Part shown: positions 47,937 to 57,947 of the stretch, piece after piece
How the letters are laid out: every line of letters begins with the position of its first letter
Numbering within the stretch: the stretch's first letter is position 1
Origin: Treponema sp.
GTDB taxonomy: Bacteria; Spirochaetota; Spirochaetia; Treponematales; Treponemataceae
Length of the DNA: 64,000 bases
Assembly (NCBI GenBank): GCA_017464425.1
Contig: JAFUDX010000017.1
Location: forward strand, 1-64,000
Direction of reading: 5' to 3'
Translations under genes and position numbers: made by a program
Notes under the pieces: model-generated
What the model was told of the DNA's origin: nothing
The model's database searches: none
The model's input: the letters and a program-made list of their open reading frames with translations, nothing else

Positions 47937-50900
47937 TTATCGCAAAATAGAATCGACTAATTTTTTAAAATCTGCATCCAAAGAGGCTTCAACTGAATCG
48001 GAAGGAAGTGCTGTTACGCGGAATGTGCCGTCATCATCTTGAACAATGGCATCGTCAATCTCTGATGAAAGTTCCGTTAATTCGACATTCGCAACGGAGC
48101 CCAACTTCGTGAACATAAACGGCATATCTTCCTCCTGCACGACAACGGCCTCAAGCTCTTCGGCATCGTCAATAGATTCAGCCTCTTCAAACGCTTCGGT
48201 CCCATCAATCGGCTCAACTTCTTCAGTTTCTGCAAGTGTTTCATCATCGCCTGATTCGACAGTTTCAACACTAGTTTTATCATCGGAAGATTCTGCAATT
48301 TCTTCTTCTTTTTCTCGCTTAAAATAATGCTCGCTTTCCGTTATATCGTTTTGAGGCTGGGATTTGTAAAGAACTTCATCCGTGTCATCGTCATCGAGGA
48401 AAGAATAGTCCAGCGGATATGCGACAAAATTTTCCGCCACCGAATCATCGCCACCGTTATCAAGAATATCAGAAGACGGAACACCGAATTCAATTTTTTC
48501 GAGAAGAGCTTCGTCCTTGTAAATATCATCATCAGCCGAAATACTGTTTGCCAGCAATTTTGGAATGTACTCATCTATGCTAAACGGAGGAGCAACTTCG
48601 GCTTCTTCAATGGGAGCAAGTTCGTCAGGTTCTTCATGAACGGTATCAAAACTTTCCAACTCTTCAAGATTTGAATCCATCTCGTTGATATAATTGACTG
48701 CATCGTGAAGCTTTTCAAAGTCGTGCATTTCAGACCACGAATATTTTCTGCTCAGACCGTCAAGACCAAGTTCATCGTCATCGCTCTGCCGCGCCATGCC
48801 AGTTTTCTCTGGCAATGCAGAAAGCGTCCGCTTGAGATCGTCTGCACGCTCTTCCTGCTCGCCATATTCAGGCAGAATTTCAAGTTCTTCATCGTCTTCA
48901 TCAAGCGACTGAAACGAATCGATTGTACCACTCGCTGAAAACTCTGGAGCATCGACCGTTTCATTTTCTTCCAGGCGCCCGTCACCAAGCTGCAATTCTT
49001 CAAACACTTCGGTATCGTCAGCAAGTTCTTCGACTTCCTCAACTTCTTCGATTTCATCAGCAGATTCAACTTCGTCTGCAAATTCTTCAACCGCTTCTGC
49101 TTCCTCAAGTTCTTCCGCTTCTTCGGCGGTTTCTACATCTTCCGCAAGTTCCTCAATATCTTCGACAGGCTCCGCATCGTCCGCTAATTCTTCAACATCT
49201 TCAACAGGTTCGACTTCTTCAAGTTCATCTGCCAGTTCTTCAATTTCTTCAATGGGTTCTGATTCTTCTTCAAGTTCTTCGACCTCTTCAAGTGGCTCCG
49301 CCTCTTCTGCATCATCTGCAAGCTCTTCGACCGCTTCCGCGCTTTCAATTTCCTCGACAGAGTTAATTTCTTCAACTGGCTCTATTTCTTCGACAGACTC
49401 AGTTTCGCCCGCTTGTTCTGTAGCACCATCAGGCTCTTCGGCAGACTCAACTTCTTCAATTGGTTCGGCAACTTCGGCTTCCGCAACTTCTTCGATTTCT
49501 TCAATTGGTTCAGCAGCATCAGCAGTTTCTACATCTTCTACAACAACATTTTCTGGCTCACTTTCTTCAAGAGGAAGGCCTTTCTCTTCTGCGCTTTCTT
49601 CTGAATTTTCAATCTTTAATTTTCCGCTTTCAATTTTCTTTGTTTCCAAAATGTCTTCCAGTGACGAGCGGACAATTTCTTTGAGTTCTTCGGCATTAAT
49701 CTGAGGCGCGTTTTGTAAATAGCCGATTTGTGCGTATGAAGTGCCCAGCCCAAATGAGGAAAGCATTTCCTGCCAGTACGATTCAAAAATTGATTTGAAT
49801 TCGCTCGCATGCTTGGCACCTTTTTTGCCCAGTGATTTTAAAATCCGCCGCTCCAAAACAGGCTTTTGCTCGGCAAGATATTCTGGATTTACCGTGCCCA
49901 TTTTTTTGTAAGCGATGAAGAATTCATTTTCAAAGCGATGCACCTTGTCACGAATCACAACGATGTCATCATGGCGAAAACTGAAAATCAAGAAAATCGC
50001 GAGATAGAGCGTAATAAATGCCGTCGCAAGCAAAAGAAGGCGCATGAACGGCGGAAATTTCAATTCATCTTCTTCGTACAAAAATGTAAGAAAGCCATAA
50101 TCAGCGCGTTCCTGCCGATATGAAAACGCACAGAGCGTACGGGATTCCAGCATGTTCTCCGTGCCTTTTTTTTCAACAGGCTCAAGTTTCCAAAAAGATT
50201 CGGTTTCGTTTTCCTTCCATTTTTCAAGCAGTTGCATTTGAATCGAAGAGATTCCATAATTTGGCATACCGAATACAAATCCGCCAAAACCGTCCAATTT
50301 TTTGAGTGAATTCTGAGGATTTGTAACAAGAGAGGCGAATCCGTTTATGTCTATGAGATTTTTGTTGAACAAAAACTGGCTGAAATTGGAAGCGTCGCAG
50401 TAAAAAAGAGCCGTTGCCTTGAATTTTGAAGCAGCGTCAAAAAAAGGAAGTGAAAAAATGAGAAAATTATGCTCGCCGTCTTTGATGATTCGGCATTTTT
50501 TTTCTGAGTCAAATGTTTCTGAAACTTGGGAATCGGCCATGACAGAATCATATGCAACTTCATCGCTTTTATCGTAATCTCTGTAGGCAATTCCGTTTCT
50601 TGATGAAATAACGTCAGAAGAAAATGTGCTGAAATAAACATTCCTGCCGTTCGCGTCAATGATTCTGAGACCTTTTAGAGCTGGAGTGGTCGTAACAAGC
50701 TGCGACCGCAATAATTCTCTTGCACGAACGGAAGAATCGTTCGGATGCGTTTGGACATAGGTTTTCACATCGGAATTTACCGTAAAATTGTCGAAACGGC
50801 GCATGAGTGTATCAAAATATTCGTTTTGAGCCGCCGCAATCTCCTGAATCTTCTTGTGCTTTATTTCCTGCACGACTGGCTGATAAAAATTCACCTCGAT

Positions 50901-51026
50901 AAGATCAAAAAGCCCCGAAAAGGCAATGACCGTGAACGCACAGAATGCAAGAACAGAAATCAAAAGACTGAAAGCGACTTTCTGGCCAGAAGTCATACTT
51001 TTATATCTATTTTCGACAATTTTCAC
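47937..51026 (-). CDS. Membrane-anchored sensor-like protein with a very acidic cytoplasmic tail
   Basis: A 1029-residue protein. A membrane helix (about 18-40) and another (about 330-352) bracket an exported domain of about 290 residues whose look (ELLRSQLVTTTPALKGLRIIDANGRNVYFSTF) suggests a Cache-type ligand-binding fold. The cytoplasmic part has a helical linker and then, from about residue 465, some 250 residues almost entirely of Glu, Ala, Val, Asp, Ile and Pro in EEVEELADD-like imperfect repeats, followed by a less biased acidic region to the C-terminus. No kinase, GGDEF or methyl-accepting domain follows the sensor. I do not recognise the family. Confidence 0.75.
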   Translation of the reverse strand: MKIVENRYKSMTSGQKVAFSLLISVLAFCAFTVIAFSGLFDLIEVNFYQPVVQEIKHKKIQEIAAAQNEYFDTLMRRFDNFTVNSDVKTYVQTHPNDSSVRARELLRSQLVTTTPALKGLRIIDANGRNVYFSTFSSDVISSRNGIAYRDYDKSDEVAYDSVMADSQVSETFDSEKKCRIIKDGEHNFLIFSLPFFDAASKFKATALFYCDASNFSQFLFNKNLIDINGFASLVTNPQNSLKKLDGFGGFVFGMPNYGISSIQMQLLEKWKENETESFWKLEPVEKKGTENMLESRTLCAFSYRQERADYGFLTFLYEEDELKFPPFMRLLLLATAFITLYLAIFLIFSFRHDDIVVIRDKVHRFENEFFIAYKKMGTVNPEYLAEQKPVLERRILKSLGKKGAKHASEFKSIFESYWQEMLSSFGLGTSYAQIGYLQNAPQINAEELKEIVRSSLEDILETKKIESGKLKIENSEESAEEKGLPLEESEPENVVVEDVETADAAEPIEEIEEVAEAEVAEPIEEVESAEEPDGATEQAGETESVEEIEPVEEINSVEEIESAEAVEELADDAEEAEPLEEVEELEEESEPIEEIEELADELEEVEPVEDVEELADDAEPVEDIEELAEDVETAEEAEELEEAEAVEEFADEVESADEIEEVEEVEELADDTEVFEELQLGDGRLEENETVDAPEFSASGTIDSFQSLDEDDEELEILPEYGEQEERADDLKRTLSALPEKTGMARQSDDDELGLDGLSRKYSWSEMHDFEKLHDAVNYINEMDSNLEELESFDTVHEEPDELAPIEEAEVAPPFSIDEYIPKLLANSISADDDIYKDEALLEKIEFGVPSSDILDNGGDDSVAENFVAYPLDYSFLDDDDTDEVLYKSQPQNDITESEHYFKREKEEEIAESSDDKTSVETVESGDDETLAETEEVEPIDGTEAFEEAESIDDAEELEAVVVQEEDMPFMFTKLGSVANVELTELSSEIDDAIVQDDDGTFRVTALPSDSVEASLDADFKKLVDSILR

Positions 51027-51062
51027 AACAAAAGCAAGTGAAAAACACGAGAGGAATCAAAG

Positions 51063-51104
51063 AAAAAGCCCTCCGTGTGGCCGAGTGGTTACACGGAGGG
51101 CTTT
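51063..51104 (-). terminator. Terminator after the InlB-repeat lipoprotein pair
   Basis: A perfect 14-bp stem (AAAGCCCTCCGTGT with ACACGGAGGGCTTT) around a 12-base loop, followed on the minus strand by Ts. It lies about 40 bases beyond the stop at 51147. Confidence 0.85.
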
Positions 51105-51146
51105 GAACTGTAGTACTAACGCTACGCGCCTAATGACACTGTGGCC

Positions 51147-52946
51147 TTAGTTAGCGGATTTTAGAGTGATTTTTGCAGTGCGTGTGCTACCTGCCCACCA
51201 TTTGTTTTCACCTTTCAAAGTGTATGTTCCTGCAGAAAGGGTGGCAGTTTTTGTTGTTTTGGATTCAACTCCATCCGAATTTAAATTTAGTGCTACTGTA
51301 CTTCCATTGTAAATGTAGAAGTAGAGTTTCCCACTTAATTCATCAGCAGTAAGTTCAATTTTTTCACTTTTTAGCAATGTGAAAGTGAGTAATTCCTTTT
51401 CACCATCACTTGATTTCACAGTGACAGATTCGTTGTCTTCAATCGTGCCCAATTTCCACACAGCGACCAAGACTACATCCTTTGTAACAGGAATCGTGTC
51501 TCCTGCGTGGTATGTTGCCGTAGTTGCACTGCTGCTTGTTGCCCAGCCCTGGAAGGTGTAGTAAGAGTATTTCGCTGTCGGAACAGTGCTTGTGATTGTG
51601 TTGCTTCCGAGCGTTGCGCTTGAAACCGATTCGTTGAATGCTGAACTTGATGCGCCACCATTCATTGTATAATAGATTTTGTATGGCTCCCACTGTGCGT
51701 ACAAAGTCAAGTCGCCCGAAATGTCGGATTTAGTGTCTGCGGTGTAGCTCGTTCCAGTTCCGTCGGCAAGCGTGTTCCAGCCAGTAAATTTGTGTCCTAA
51801 AAGAGAGAATGAACAGTCTGTAGAATCGTAAACATCAAATCTGCTTGCACTCACCGTTTTTGACTCTGTTTTTTCCGCGAGCGAGAATTTGCTTGGATAG
51901 TTTGACTTATAGGTGATTGTCTTTGGTGTGACATCTTCCCAAATCGCGTAAAGCGTGAGGTCGGCCGTTAGTGACAGAGTATCGCCACCTTTATAAGAAG
52001 TTCCTGTTCCGCCCGCAAGTGTGTTCCAAGACTTCAATTGCTTGCCTTCAAGTTCAAATCCTGTGGCACTTGCGCTTAAGATTTTGCTTCCAGGATAGAA
52101 AGTCTGCTCGTAATCTGCCGTAGTGCTTGAAGCGTCATTGATTTTATAGGTGATTTTTTTGATTTTTGACGAATCAAGTGAAATTGCTTCCCCTGTGCTT
52201 GCATCAATTGTCGCACTGCTCAAATATCCTGCGTTGACCCGAACCATCGTTGGATAAACAAAAATCTCCTTGTCACTTGTATCTTTTGCAACAAAAAAGA
52301 GCGAATTGTAGCCAGCGACCGTGCTTTCTTTGGTGAATGTTGCAGAATTGTTTTCCGAATCGTAGGTGATTTCTTCGCCATCATCGCTTGATTGGTCCTC
52401 ATCTGCATCTTCTTCTGAATATCCTGCGTACACTTTGCTGATTTGTGTTGAAAGTGACGATGGGAATTTGAGCGTGACCGAAACTTTGCCCGTCTGATTT
52501 CCCGTTGCGCTGACTTCAAGAGAATCGAATGTAACAGAAACTGCTTGATTTGCCGTTACGGAAACACCTTTTGTCTGCGTGAATGTCGCGCCGTAGCGTT
52601 CAGCCGAAAGAACAAAATATTTGTAGCCGCTTTCAATTGCCGCCTGAGCCGTTGCAAGTTCAGCGTATGTTGCCCATGAGCCGATTTCCGTGCTCACGCT
52701 TGAATATGATGATGTTTTGTAACTCAGTTTGATATTTGTGAATTCGCTCACATCGCCTGTCACAGGAAAAACCGTTCGTTCTGAACCTGATTCTTGTGTT
52801 CCGTTTTCTGAAATTGCGAATCTGACGACTGCTTTTCCGTCATTTGATGCCGATTCTTCTTTTTCGCTTATGTCTGAGCAGCCTGCAAAGCTAAAAATTG
52901 CCACTGCCAGCGTAAAAAATCCAATCAGTTTGTTCAATTTTTTCAT
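51147..52946 (-). CDS. InlB B-repeat lipoprotein (second gene of the G10-tract operon)
   Basis: A 599-residue surface lipoprotein (signal peptide ending FSFAGC, Cys23). The N-terminal third is beta-rich with a DADEDQSSDDGEE acidic turn. Three InlB-type repeats follow (LKSWNTLAGGTGTSYKGGD, FTGWNTLADGTGTSYTADT, FQGWATSSSATTATYHAGD, each closing in LYAIW, LYAQW or VAVW), then a C-terminal domain with a KSEKIELTADELSGKLYFYIYNGSTV segment resembling a small jelly-roll. ACGGAGAA precedes the ATG. Only 11 bases separate it from the upstream InlB-repeat gene, so it should share the poly-G promoter. Confidence 0.88.
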   Translation of the reverse strand: MKKLNKLIGFFTLAVAIFSFAGCSDISEKEESASNDGKAVVRFAISENGTQESGSERTVFPVTGDVSEFTNIKLSYKTSSYSSVSTEIGSWATYAELATAQAAIESGYKYFVLSAERYGATFTQTKGVSVTANQAVSVTFDSLEVSATGNQTGKVSVTLKFPSSLSTQISKVYAGYSEEDADEDQSSDDGEEITYDSENNSATFTKESTVAGYNSLFFVAKDTSDKEIFVYPTMVRVNAGYLSSATIDASTGEAISLDSSKIKKITYKINDASSTTADYEQTFYPGSKILSASATGFELEGKQLKSWNTLAGGTGTSYKGGDTLSLTADLTLYAIWEDVTPKTITYKSNYPSKFSLAEKTESKTVSASRFDVYDSTDCSFSLLGHKFTGWNTLADGTGTSYTADTKSDISGDLTLYAQWEPYKIYYTMNGGASSSAFNESVSSATLGSNTITSTVPTAKYSYYTFQGWATSSSATTATYHAGDTIPVTKDVVLVAVWKLGTIEDNESVTVKSSDGEKELLTFTLLKSEKIELTADELSGKLYFYIYNGSTVALNLNSDGVESKTTKTATLSAGTYTLKGENKWWAGSTRTAKITLKSAN

Positions 52947-52957
52947 TTTTTTCTCCG

Positions 52958-54742
52958 TTAGTTGGTTTTTGTAACAGTTACGACTGCTGTTGCGCTCTTT
53001 TCGCCATTCGTGACCATAACCGTGTGAAGTCCTTCAGAAAGCGTGTAGACATTGAGCGAGTCATCATAGAAATCTTCAATCATTACACCGTCAACAATCC
53101 AATAAAATTCATCTGCCCCAGAAAGACTTGCTTTCAAACTGTAAGAAATTTCGTTGTAGGTAAGCGTAATATCCGTGTATGATGTCGCCTGCGGAACGGT
53201 GACCGTGACGGAGATGTCTTGCGGTTCAATCCAGACAGCGTATAATGTGGTGTCGGAAGTGATTTTATTGCTAGAATAATAAGAATAATCTAATTTTTGA
53301 CCATCAGTGTAAGTTGCCGAAGTTGCCGTTGCTGTTTTTGACCAACCCGCGAATGCACAGCCTTCTTTAGTGAATGTGTTTGGCAGTAGTTTTTCGTCTG
53401 CGTAAGTTGAATTCTGTAAATATTGCGCTTTCGTTTCAGGATTTGCGCTTCCGTCATTTGCATTGTAGGTCACTTTTATGAGCAGTGATGATGAATTTGG
53501 AATCCAGACTGCATACAGTTTTTTATTTGCCTTGATTTCAAACGATTCTTCATCAATATATTCACGCCTATAGCATGATAAAATTGATGAATATGTCTCT
53601 GAACTTGTATACCATCCATAAAACACATATCCGCTTCGTGTGAATGTATTTTTTGAAAGCGTGACATTTGCACTCGTTGCCTCAACAGAATCTTTTGTGA
53701 CTGTCTGAGTTTCCATTGTACCTTCGCCACCATTTGCATCAAATGTGATGAAATAATGAAGTTCGTCTTTCCAGATTGCGTAAACAGTTATGTTTTCTGA
53801 AACTGAATAAATCGTGCCTTCATCGGCATAGTCGTAAGAAGAATATGTTGAAGCAGGGCCGTCAGCAGATTTTGCCCAACCGACAAAACTGTAGCCTTCT
53901 CGCGTGAATGTATTCTTTGTGAGCTTGACGGAACTTCCCGATTTGACATACAGCGTTTCCATTGTGCCCGTGCCGCCGTTCGCATTGAATGTGACCGTTT
54001 TTGCCTCAGACTTCGCGAGCCAAACTGCATAAAGCGTTGTGTCTTTTGTGATATAAGATGTTGTTTCACCGTCATCATAAGAAGCAGAAGTTGAATTTGC
54101 AGATGTGTTCCATCCCAAGAATCTGTAGCCGCTTCTTGAGAATGGATTTTGTGGCAAGGTGACGGATTTTGTTCCGTATGAGCCTTCAGTTACTTCAAGA
54201 GAATAGTCTTTTGACTCGGCTTCACTTGCCCCGTCTGCGACAAAGTTTGCGTTCAGCGTGACCGTGATTGTCGCCACTTTTCCCGCATCGGTGATTTTTT
54301 TGCCTTGTGTGCGTGAAAAACTGATGCTCGTATCGCTTCCGATTGTGAATGTGCCGTTGTAGCTAGAAAGTTTTGAAGTTGTCTCAGTTTTTTCGGCAAT
54401 GTTGATTTTTGCTTGTCCGACAGAAACTGAGAAAGTTCCGCTCTCACTCGTGTCAGAGCCGTCATCAGCCGCACCGTAATATGTGATTTTTACAGTGCCT
54501 TCACTTGCCGAAGAAAATAGGATTTTTACAACATCATATTTTCCTGCCAACGAAGCGTCATCAAAATCGCTCGCCGCAAATGTTTTTGAACCGTAGTAAG
54601 CATAGCCCGAAAAATAGTCGTACTCGTAATCGCCACTATCGGTGCTACCACCATCCCCCGAACAGCCCGTAAAAACTCCTGCTGAAAGCGTAAGTGCCAG
54701 CAACAGGAACCAAATTCTGTGAAGTAGAAAAAATCGTTTCAT
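52958..54742 (-). CDS. InlB B-repeat lipoprotein behind a poly-G promoter
   Basis: A 594-residue surface lipoprotein (signal peptide ending VFTGC, Cys27). After a beta-rich N-terminal domain of about 140 residues come four InlB-type repeats: FLGWNTSANSTSASYDDGE, FVGWAKSADGPASTYS, FYGWYTSSETYSS and FAGWSKTATATSATYTDGQ, each ending in LYAVW or VYAIW. An Ig-like domain closes the protein (YSLKASLSGADEFYWIVDG ... YTLSEGLHTVMVTNGEKSA). Function is inferred as surface display and binding. TGAGG precedes the ATG. Transcription starts from a promoter whose spacer contains ten Gs. Confidence 0.9.
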   Translation of the reverse strand: MKRFFLLHRIWFLLLALTLSAGVFTGCSGDGGSTDSGDYEYDYFSGYAYYGSKTFAASDFDDASLAGKYDVVKILFSSASEGTVKITYYGAADDGSDTSESGTFSVSVGQAKINIAEKTETTSKLSSYNGTFTIGSDTSISFSRTQGKKITDAGKVATITVTLNANFVADGASEAESKDYSLEVTEGSYGTKSVTLPQNPFSRSGYRFLGWNTSANSTSASYDDGETTSYITKDTTLYAVWLAKSEAKTVTFNANGGTGTMETLYVKSGSSVKLTKNTFTREGYSFVGWAKSADGPASTYSSYDYADEGTIYSVSENITVYAIWKDELHYFITFDANGGEGTMETQTVTKDSVEATSANVTLSKNTFTRSGYVFYGWYTSSETYSSILSCYRREYIDEESFEIKANKKLYAVWIPNSSSLLIKVTYNANDGSANPETKAQYLQNSTYADEKLLPNTFTKEGCAFAGWSKTATATSATYTDGQKLDYSYYSSNKITSDTTLYAVWIEPQDISVTVTVPQATSYTDITLTYNEISYSLKASLSGADEFYWIVDGVMIEDFYDDSLNVYTLSEGLHTVMVTNGEKSATAVVTVTKTN

Positions 54743-54780
54743 GTTTTACCTCAAAATTTTTTTTGATATGATACTAAACA

Positions 54781-54811
54781 ATTGTACCCCCCCCCCGTAC
54801 ATTTATTTCAA
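54781..54811 (-). promoter_or_regulatory. Promoter of the InlB lipoprotein operon with a G10 spacer tract
   Basis: Minus-strand TTGAAA (54806-54811), a 19-base spacer that includes ten consecutive Gs (54787-54796), then TACAAT (54781-54786), about 40 bases before the ATG. Loss of two Gs would restore a 17-base spacer. The G tract directly abuts the -10. Confidence 0.65.
54787..54796 (-). repeat. G10 homopolymer tract
   Basis: Ten Gs on the transcribed orientation, in non-coding DNA between the two promoter boxes. It is the longest G or C run in the window. Confidence 0.9.
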
Positions 54812-54971
54812 TAGGTTTTCTGAAATTTTTCTTATTTTTTCCGCATTTTTTCTACAAGAGCCTGAAAGAAAATCTCTAAAATCTCCAATTAAAATATGAT
54901 TTCAAAATTTGACTTTTTTAAATTTTGGTCTGATAATATAAAGAATAGAGAATGTAAAAAAAGAGGCTCAT

Positions 54972-57143
54972 ATGAAAGAGAAAAAAATAAAAGCACCCAA
55001 ACCGCCCGAAGTCAAAAAAGAAAAGCCTGCAAAGGTCAAGCTTGAAAAAAATAAATTCTCGGAATCACTTGCGTTTAAATTTGAGCGCGCTATTTTTATT
55101 CTTCTCGTCATTTTTTTCTCTGCACTTGTCTTCATTTTAAATTTCACAATCAGCCGGGACAGCATCAAATCATATTCAAATACATTCAACGCACTTTCTG
55201 AACGAAGCTCCACCGCCCTCACCTACTGGCTCGAAGGCTACTTTAAAGACTTGCGTGTCTTCACAAAGAACGAAATTTTCCTTGAAGGCGATGTCGAGCG
55301 AGTGTATGAGTATATCGTCGAAAATCCCACTTTGATTGGCGATGATTTTGAATATGTCGGCGTGTGCGGTCTTGACGGAATCCTGTACACTTCAAACGAA
55401 GAAGAATTCAGCGTACGGCACACCGAATATTTCAATGACATCATCGAAAAAGGAATGGGTTCCAGCATCACAAATCCAGAAAAATCCCTGCAAACGGGCG
55501 AATATGTTTTTTATGTCGCGCTTCCTGCCGTCAATGAAAATGGCTCTCTCTTTGGGCTTTTTATGGGCGCGCTCACCGTTGATAATGTTCAAACAGAAAT
55601 TTCAAAAATCGCGGTTGGCGAAGAAGGTTTTGCATTCGTTTTGGACGGGAATGGCACCACAATCGCCTATCCCGAAGAAGACGAAATAATGAAGAACATC
55701 TCCCACATGGACGATGAAAGCACGGGCTTGATTGGATTTGCAGAGCTTGCCGAAAACATGGTCATGGGGAATAACGATGTCGCGAAAATCTTAAACAAAA
55801 ACACCAATCAGACAGACTATGTGTTCTACTATCCGATTTACAGCACAAACTGGTCGCTCGGACTTTCCCTGCCCGAAAAGGAAGTGCTTGCTTCAGCGCG
55901 TAAAAGTGGCTATAACATCGCGGGATTCAGCATCATCATCGCAATTCTTCTCATCATCTTTATCGCCATATATATGAAGATTTTGCTCAAACCGTTGCTG
56001 CTTCTCAATCACTCAATCAAAGAAATTGCAAAAGGCGACGCTGATTTAACAAAACGGCTTGAAATCAAGTCAAAAGATGAAATCGGTGGCGTTGTGCGCG
56101 GGTTCAACACCTTTATCGAAAATTTGCGGCAGATTATCAGTGAAGTCAAAAATTCAAAAAACACATTGCAATCCGTTGACAATAATTTGCAGCTCACCAC
56201 AAAGGCAACAAGCATTTCAATCGATCAAATTTCCGCCGACATGAGCGATGTTTCTGCCCAGATTGACAGCCAGAGCCAGAGCGTTGAACAAACGGTCGGT
56301 TCCGTTACGCAGATTGCAAAAAATATCGAAAGCCTCAACAGTTTGATTGAAAGCCAGTCAAATGGTGTAAATCAGGCAAGTGCCGCCGTAGAGCAAATGC
56401 TTGGCAATATCATTTCCGTCTCAAAATCAACCGAAAAAATGGCTTCTGCCTTTACCCAACTCGAAGAAATCACAAAGAACGGCATCCAAAAGCAAAATGT
56501 CGTAAACGAGCAGCTTGCCACCATCGAAGAGCAGAGCCACACGCTCATGCAGGCAAACAAAACAATCAGCAAAATCGCAAACGAAACGAATATTCTTGCA
56601 ATGAACGCGGCAATTGAGGCGGCTCATGCGGGCGAAGCGGGAGCAGGATTCTCGGTCGTTGCGGACGAAATCCGAAATCTTTCTGAAACATCTGCCATGC
56701 AGTCAAAAGTTATCGGAGCGGAGCTTAAAAAGATTCAGGACGCAATCATAACGGTCGTTGCAAGTTCAGAGGAGGCAAAAGAGGCGTTCAATTCGGTCGG
56801 GTCAAATATCCAGTCAACAGACCAGCTCGTCCGTCAGATTCGTGGCGCAATGGAAGAAAGTGAAGTCGGAAGCCACCAAATCACTGATGCGCTCAAAATG
56901 ATGAACGACTCCACCACCGAAGTCCGCACATCTTCTCAGGAAATGTCGGCGGGTAACCAAACGATTCTCGACAAGGTTAAGACTTTGCAGGAAGCAACCG
57001 GCGCAATCAAAATAAGCATTGAGCGAATGCATGAAGGAGCGAATCAAATCGTTAAGAATGGCACCACATTAACGGATATTTCTACCACAATGGAAAATTC
57101 AATTCACCAAATTGGCAGCCAGATTGATTTGTTCAAGGTGTAG
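54972..57143 (+). CDS. Methyl-accepting chemotaxis protein
   Basis: A 723-residue transmembrane chemoreceptor. A basic N-terminal tail of 30 residues precedes the first membrane helix (about 42-62); a periplasmic double-Cache-type sensor (about 65-310) carries [20 protein letters not shown] and [20 protein letters not shown]; a second helix (about 318-340) is followed by HAMP ([25 protein letters not shown]) and the signalling domain, whose hairpin tip reads [35 protein letters not shown]. Adaptation glutamine/glutamate pairs flank the tip. The ligand is unknown; the Cache type favours small organic acids or amino acids. A methyltransferase gene follows after nine bases. Confidence 0.95.
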   Translation: MKEKKIKAPKPPEVKKEKPAKVKLEKNKFSESLAFKFERAIFILLVIFFSALVFILNFTISRDSIKSYSNTFNALSERSSTALTYWLEGYFKDLRVFTKNEIFLEGDVERVYEYIVENPTLIGDDFEYVGVCGLDGILYTSNEEEFSVRHTEYFNDIIEKGMGSSITNPEKSLQTGEYVFYVALPAVNENGSLFGLFMGALTVDNVQTEISKIAVGEEGFAFVLDGNGTTIAYPEEDEIMKNISHMDDESTGLIGFAELAENMVMGNNDVAKILNKNTNQTDYVFYYPIYSTNWSLGLSLPEKEVLASARKSGYNIAGFSIIIAILLIIFIAIYMKILLKPLLLLNHSIKEIAKGDADLTKRLEIKSKDEIGGVVRGFNTFIENLRQIISEVKNSKNTLQSVDNNLQLTTKATSISIDQISADMSDVSAQIDSQSQSVEQTVGSVTQIAKNIESLNSLIESQSNGVNQASAAVEQMLGNIISVSKSTEKMASAFTQLEEITKNGIQKQNVVNEQLATIEEQSHTLMQANKTISKIANETNILAMNAAIEAAHAGEAGAGFSVVADEIRNLSETSAMQSKVIGAELKKIQDAIITVVASSEEAKEAFNSVGSNIQSTDQLVRQIRGAMEESEVGSHQITDALKMMNDSTTEVRTSSQEMSAGNQTILDKVKTLQEATGAIKISIERMHEGANQIVKNGTTLTDISTTMENSIHQIGSQIDLFKV

Positions 57144-57152
57144 TGCCTGTAA

Positions 57153-57947
57153 ATGACACCGCTCGAAGCATATTACAACAAATTCAAAGAAGACCATCGA
57201 CTCACCACACGGCACGGAATCGTAGAATTCACCGTGTCGATGAAGTATATCCATGACTGTATCGAACAGATTCGGAACAGACGCAGTAATGCTGAAATCA
57301 AAATTCTTGATGTGGGAGCAGGAACTGGCAGGTATTCGGTCGCACTTTCCCGCGAGCAGTTTGATGTGACTGCGGTTGAACTAGTCGCGCATAATCTGGA
57401 AATTCTCCGCGCAAAGCACGAAAATGTCAAAACATGGCAAGGAAATGCTGTCGATTTGCATTTTTTGCCTGACGATTCATTTGATGTCACGCTGCTTTTT
57501 GGCCCCATGTACCATTTACATTCCGATGATGACAGAGTTGCCGCGCTCACAGAAGCCAAGCGGGTCACAAAAAAAGGCGGCTTTATTCTTGTCGCATATC
57601 TTATGAATGAATATGCCGTTTTGAGCTATTGTTTTAAAGAAGGAAAAATCAAAGAAGTCCTGAAAAAAGGCACGCTCACAGATGACTTTCACACTATCAC
57701 CAACATAAACGATGATTTGTACAGCTACACGAGAATCGAAGACATGAACCGCCTGAATGAAAAAGCGGCCTTACACCGAACGAAAATTTTTGCCCCCGAT
57801 GGCGCGGCGGATTACATGAGAAAAGAACTGAATTCGCTTGATGAAGAAAGCTTCAATCACTTTATCGAATATCAGTTCGCTATCTGTGAACGAGAAGATT
57901 TGCTTGGCGCAAGTTCCCACACGGTAGATGTGCTACGCGTTCAGTAA
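57153..57947 (+). CDS. Class I SAM-dependent methyltransferase
   Basis: A 264-residue cytoplasmic enzyme. The SAM-binding motif is ILDVGAGTGRYSVALS (about 49-64), followed by an acidic motif II (VTAVELVAHNLEIL) and the post-motif LLFGPMYHLHSDDDRVAALTEAKRVTKKGGFILVAYL typical of ubiquinone/menaquinone-type small-molecule methylases. It is not a CheR, which has a different N-terminal domain, so being next to the chemoreceptor does not make it part of chemotaxis. It starts nine bases after the receptor stop without a clear ribosome-binding site. It overlaps the pyrF end by 15 bases. Confidence 0.88.
   Translation: MTPLEAYYNKFKEDHRLTTRHGIVEFTVSMKYIHDCIEQIRNRRSNAEIKILDVGAGTGRYSVALSREQFDVTAVELVAHNLEILRAKHENVKTWQGNAVDLHFLPDDSFDVTLLFGPMYHLHSDDDRVAALTEAKRVTKKGGFILVAYLMNEYAVLSYCFKEGKIKEVLKKGTLTDDFHTITNINDDLYSYTRIEDMNRLNEKAALHRTKIFAPDGAADYMRKELNSLDEESFNHFIEYQFAICEREDLLGASSHTVDVLRVQ

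Noticed and set aside
49252-49704. A serine/alanine-rich 150-codon plus-strand frame
   Set aside because: It is the complement of the Glu/Ala/Val repeats of the acidic protein at 47937-51026, which gives Ser-rich shadows; no ribosome-binding site.
51079-51090. GGCCGAGTGGTT in a terminator loop looks like a tRNA-Ser/Leu D-arm
   Set aside because: No acceptor, anticodon or T arm surrounds it; the perfect 14-bp stem and flanking Ts show a terminator. A tRNA-derived origin cannot be shown from 12 bases.
57153-57947. Methyltransferase next to the chemoreceptor as a CheR
   Set aside because: It has the small-molecule class I pattern and lacks the CheR N-terminal helical domain.
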